Shown here piece after piece: positions 24,001-26,273 of a stretch of 26,273 bases of DNA. Positions within the stretch are counted from its first letter, which is position 1. Every line of letters begins with the position of its first letter. The translations under genes were made by a program, and so were the position numbers. This DNA is from an uncultured Christensenella sp. (GTDB lineage Bacteria > Bacillota > Clostridia > Christensenellales > Borkfalkiaceae), in contig CAJTRW010000025.1 of NCBI GenBank assembly GCA_910578765.1, positions 1-26,273 of the forward strand, read 5' to 3'. The notes below the pieces were generated by a model. It did no database searches and had not been told where the DNA came from. It worked only from the letters and a program-made list of their open reading frames with translations.

Positions 24001-25438
24001 TAGCGGCGGAACAAGTAGTATACAACTATTCTATAAAGGTGCGCTTCCTTCTATAACTGCTCCTACAAAAACTGGATATTCTTTTAATGGCTATTATGCA
24101 ACTGTAAACGGCAATTCTGTTTTATATTACGATAGAAACATGAATAAAATGATTACAGAGTGGCGAGATGTTCAAGTAACCAAACTTACTGCCAGATGGA
24201 ATGTAAATGATTATTTTATAACTTTCAACAAAAATGGTGGAGAAGGTGGTTCGAACTCTTTAAGAGTTTATTATGGTTATTATCCCGATATAATTGAAAT
24301 ACCTACAAAATTCGGCTACGAATTTGTAGGATACTATTTGGAAGGCAGAATAATTGAAAGTTATAAGTATTATGATTCGAACGGATATGCAACGCAAACA
24401 TACAGAATTCCACGAGATGTTGAGCTTGTTGCATGTTATGAACCCGTCTTAACCTATAAAATTAACGCTTGGGCGCAAGGGACTGGCAGCGGAGACGAAT
24501 ATCATTTTACTGATATAAGAATAGATTGGACTACCCGTCTAACGGCTTGGACGGTACAAAATTATGAATTTAAGGGTTGGTATTGGACGCCCGGTATGTA
24601 TAATGAACGGTCGGAATTTTTAACTAACAGTACAGATTTGGAAATCACTGAGTCCATGGTGACAGATTGGTTAAAACAACTTTCTGCGGAAGGCGGCAGA
24701 ATTCTCGCCTATAACGTTTATGCCTTATATGATACAAACTGTGTCGTTGAAGACACCTTGATAACTTTGGCTGACGGCAGTCAAAAAGCCGTACAGGATT
24801 TAAACGGTGACGAGCAGCTTTTGGTTTGGAATCTTGAAACAGGCTCTTTTGATACGGCTCCAATTCTGTTTATCGACAGCGATCCGTTAAATTGCTATGA
24901 AGTAATAAAATTATCATTTAGCGACAATACGGAAGTGGAAGTCGTTGGTGAACACGGTTTTTGGGATTTCAATCTAAACAAGTACGTCTATCTTGATAGC
25001 CAAGCTTCACAATATATCGGGCACTGGTTTAATAAACAAATAACGGACTCGTCAGGTAATTTAACTTGGATAAAAGTACAGCTTGTAGGTGTTGATATAT
25101 ATGAAAAATATACAACCACTTGGAGTCCCGTAACTTACAGTCATTTGTGTTATTATGTAAACGGTATGCTATCGATGCCCGGCGGAATAAGTGGTCTTTT
25201 CAATATGTTTGAAGTTGATTCAGAGACAATGAAGTATGACGAGGCGAAAAAGCAAGCCGATATAGAGAAATACGGATTGTATACTTTTGAAGAATTTGCG
25301 GAAATAATACCCGTATCTGAAGCAGTATTTAATGCGTTTAATGGCTATTATCTAAAAATAGCGATAGGTAAAGGGATTATAGATTTAGATACTTTAAAAG
25401 TCCTTGTGGAAAGATATTCGGAATTTCTAATACTTTAA
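21086..25438 (+). CDS. Giant surface protein: BspA-type LRRs, InlB repeats, Hint domain, conserved tail
   Basis: A 1450-residue exported protein. Domains in order: signal peptide (about 1-41); BspA/LRR_5-type leucine-rich repeats in two blocks (to about 440: IKSIGSGAFAGCKLLSSVTL, NSIGNEAFSQLPLITSIDIP); nine Listeria-Bacteroides (InlB) B-repeats (about 455-1215); a Hint domain (1219-1359) beginning with its nucleophile Cys1219 (CVVEDTLITLADGS), with the block-B-like VVGEHGFWD, and ending in YYVNG (Asn1359); then a ~91-residue helical tail (MLSMPGGISGLFNMFEVD). Hint domains self-process, which could release or attach the tail. There is no LPxTG or other sorting signal. The tail recurs alone at 9732-10007. 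Likely role: adhesion or contact-dependent display with autoprocessing. The Hint assignment is strong; the tail's function is unknown. Confidence 0.88.
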   Translation: MRKQRSSNVFKTILILLCIVFASLGTGIVNAIVNREGTKLFAEAAVDNSIFTFVATSETECNVRLKDKTVETAIVPSKVEIDGSEYTVTSVVSNGFISAKNLTKVWLPRTIKSIGSGAFAGCKLLSSVTLSSVESIGSNAFSLCSSLEYLIIPESVKEVSSTILRSSSTKVFIRVSEERTQELGWDENWNNGNETQEVEYNSNFIPQIEYIEVVNSYYGLRPYAEEESVYYVDDFQPFTETLNGKTTIRIPAVYNNKIVAGIKDNAFIDNQVDTIIVEYSENDFYIGSNAFLIATCNKIIINRNITLDDGNGNLSESLFSGSTVKTIVLPDTITDIGPAMFQGCEELTDIQFITPNNNFLGKEEDLIQESTGKIVLPNSVNSIGNEAFSQLPLITSIDIPDSVTEVGERILVDWGGNQVVNINVENESDLYTNGKNWNSNWKDGCSLDVLRFQGTYQITYVLNGGTHTGNPTEYKSFENIILNDAEKKGYTFDGWYDNPDFNGDTIPVIGKGSSGDLTLYAKFINNTYTIKYDQNKPENALNAVTGITVDSKHNYDVSSPLSQNGFKLYGWKHIGWCLKSDGSDKLFTELENVINLTDKSNEVITLYAQWSQKEYAVKYNPNKPNNATGLLEGHMVDSLFKYDNSYTLPENSFTLEGWHFVGWNTSYDGTGSSYSDEETVINIPANEGLQIELFAQWEANAYTVHYDKNKPIEASHNVENEMADSNHIFNTDSRLNQNKFTLYGWRFNGWNTKADGTGRGFYDNSLVTDLGDKKLNNQTVTLYAQWQPLGYTVIYTYNRPENASHLVLGSMATSIYYYDFESKLTKNCFTLQGWNFIGWRDSYGNNYADQATVKTPTLNDNNELMLVAKWQPYNYSVKYYANPPADADIISGSMSDSYFKYDNSATLSASGYSVTGWRFTGWNTASNGSGTNFNVGQSYTNIKTDITDNEVVPLYAQWEKQLYTITLDKNGGSGGTSSIQLFYKGALPSITAPTKTGYSFNGYYATVNGNSVLYYDRNMNKMITEWRDVQVTKLTARWNVNDYFITFNKNGGEGGSNSLRVYYGYYPDIIEIPTKFGYEFVGYYLEGRIIESYKYYDSNGYATQTYRIPRDVELVACYEPVLTYKINAWAQGTGSGDEYHFTDIRIDWTTRLTAWTVQNYEFKGWYWTPGMYNERSEFLTNSTDLEITESMVTDWLKQLSAEGGRILAYNVYALYDTNCVVEDTLITLADGSQKAVQDLNGDEQLLVWNLETGSFDTAPILFIDSDPLNCYEVIKLSFSDNTEVEVVGEHGFWDFNLNKYVYLDSQASQYIGHWFNKQITDSSGNLTWIKVQLVGVDIYEKYTTTWSPVTYSHLCYYVNGMLSMPGGISGLFNMFEVDSETMKYDEAKKQADIEKYGLYTFEEFAEIIPVSEAVFNAFNGYYLKIAIGKGIIDLDTLKVLVERYSEFLIL
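22447..24730 (+). repeat. Nine tandem InlB-type B-repeats within the giant surface gene
   Basis: Units begin near 22447, 22661, 22921, 23180, 23449, 23701, 23966, 24206 and 24450. Units 2-6 are about 86 residues, longer than the usual ~70, and share a double GW motif (GWRFNGWNT, GWHFVGWNT) and an N-terminal NKPxxA segment. Units 1, 7 and 8 look like the standard type (GYTFDGWY, GYSFNGYY). Unit 9 is degenerate. Confidence 0.85.
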
Positions 25439-25442
25439 AAAA

Positions 25443-25469
25443 ATGGGGATAGCTTTTAGCTATCCCCAT
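25443..25469. terminator. Two-way terminator between convergent genes (copy 2)
   Basis: ATGGGGATAGCT (25443-25454) pairs perfectly with AGCTATCCCCAT (25458-25469) around TTT. It starts five nt after the Hint gene stop. The minus-strand metallopeptidase stop (25456-25458) falls in its loop, so one arm of the stem encodes the last four residues of that protein. Confidence 0.9.
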
Positions 25470-26273
25470 ATATTTTTAAATCTTCATCTTCAACCTGAAT
25501 TTCACCGGTCCAGTATTCAAACGGAATGCCTGTCTGTTTGCCATACAGTTCCGCATCGTTATGCAAATATAATAAATATGCAGTTAACATTGTTTCATTT
25601 CTATTAGCATTACTAAAATAAGCGCCATACTCGTGTAGATTATCTAAATTAAGTTCTTTTGCTTGCTCTATAGTATGGATAAATTCATGAATATATCCTG
25701 CAAGTACTTGTGCTTTTGATATTTCGTTATCTTTACTAAACGGTTTTGTGAAATCTATTCCGTGATATACTTCTTCAAAAGGCAAAGTTGCATATTTTGT
25801 ATGTGCATATCCGCTCGCTTGGTGAATAATTTCATTGGGATCTCTATATCCTGCCGTTGTCATAACGGTTCTGTAATTTTTAAGTATATTTTTTACTTCA
25901 GGCATAAGAACGGGCAATATACTGTAATCGTCACGTCTATCATAGGAAAGACTGCATTCAAAACATTTTTTATCTAAAGCAATGTTAGTATAATAGGCAT
26001 CTAATTCAAAATGAACTTTACCGTTAAAACCGTCGTTTAAAAATTCGGATATAATTTCGGGTATTTGTTCGCTGATTTTCAATTCCGGCAAAATCATTTT
26101 GTAATCAAGATTAAATATTTGTTTGTCAACAGTATCAAGTTTGGCGTGTATTTCATCGACAAAAATCATAAGTACGGGATAAACAATGCCTTCATGCTTT
26201 TCCCAGCGTGCGTATAATGTGTCCGCTTCGGAGTAGAAAATGCTTTTGCCTAAATAGTAAACGCCGTCTTTGT
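25456..26273 (-). CDS. InlB-repeat metallopeptidase-like protein (copy 2), 5' end outside window
   Basis: The minus-strand frame stays open to the right edge, so the internal Met at 26169 is not the start. The first visible residues are the end of a B-repeat (GVYYLGKSIFYSEADTLYARWE), then VLMIFVDEI as in copy 1. The catalytic-like domain keeps YIHEFIHTIEQA (HExxH) and HEYGAY 14 residues after the second His, plus FEYWTGEI near the end. The B-repeat part is nearly identical in DNA to copy 1 (26156-26273 against 10750-10867, six mismatches by my count). The domain beyond it differs at many positions, giving a mosaic pair. It is convergent with the giant Hint gene, as copy 1 is with the orphan tail. 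Confidence 0.75.
   Translation of the reverse strand, partial: KDGVYYLGKSIFYSEADTLYARWEKHEGIVYPVLMIFVDEIHAKLDTVDKQIFNLDYKMILPELKISEQIPEIISEFLNDGFNGKVHFELDAYYTNIALDKKCFECSLSYDRRDDYSILPVLMPEVKNILKNYRTVMTTAGYRDPNEIIHQASGYAHTKYATLPFEEVYHGIDFTKPFSKDNEISKAQVLAGYIHEFIHTIEQAKELNLDNLHEYGAYFSNANRNETMLTAYLLYLHNDAELYGKQTGIPFEYWTGEIQVEDEDLKIYGDS

Noticed and set aside
22447..24730. CRISPR-like or tandem DNA repeats
   Set aside because: The repetition is at protein level in coding sequence with variable DNA; no short identical repeats with unique spacers were seen anywhere in the window.

Overview
The window looks like chromosome from an uncultured low-GC Gram-positive bacterium, probably a Clostridia-type gut or animal-associated organism. 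The evidence is the Enterococcus/clostridial-style ntp (V-type ATPase) operon order, sigma-A-like -35/-10 promoters, GGAGG ribosome sites, and surface proteins built from BspA-type leucine-rich repeats, InlB-type B-repeats and GLUG-like repeats. This assignment is inference from gene content; there is no rRNA or other phylogenetic marker.

Region 1 (1-9726) is GC-richer core DNA. It opens with the 3' end of a Pro/Gln-rich protein gene and its terminator. Next is a ~440 bp AT-rich intergenic region holding a dense DnaA-box cluster (three perfect TTATCCACA boxes plus near matches within 206 bp), resembling a replication origin or DnaA-titration site. A complete nine-gene V-ATPase operon follows (ntpF-I-K-E-C-G-A-B-D; subunits H/G-like, I, K, E, C, F, A, B, D). 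The proteolipid keeps all five residues that bind Na+ in the Enterococcus hirae pump, so the enzyme is predicted to be Na+-coupled.

Region 2 (9724-end) is AT-rich accessory DNA that begins exactly at the ntpD stop codon. It is bracketed by two direct copies of one module: the C-terminal tail of a Hint-domain surface protein, a two-way terminator, and a convergent membrane-anchored metallopeptidase-like gene (HExxH) with InlB repeats. Copy 1 (9724-11372) has only the tail of the Hint protein. Copy 2 (25157-end) is attached to the full 1450-residue LRR/InlB/Hint protein, and its metallopeptidase runs off the window. Between the copies lie: a GLUG-repeat lipoprotein gene interrupted by one in-frame stop; a 3' scrap of a core gene; a possible defence cluster (Fic protein, a twice-frameshifted helicase/nuclease-like gene, and a protein kinase with an AbiJ-like N-terminal domain); a 27-codon integrase scrap welded onto a truncated SRAP (YedK/HMCES) gene; two XRE regulators; and a small secreted protein.

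The accessory part has clearly been assembled by repeated insertion, truncation and recombination. The most novel-looking items are the Fic/helicase/Abi-kinase cluster, the duplicated Hint/metallopeptidase module, the DnaA-box cluster beside the V-ATPase operon, and several promoters whose -10 box sits only 6-10 nt before the start codon (leaderless or nearly leaderless transcripts).
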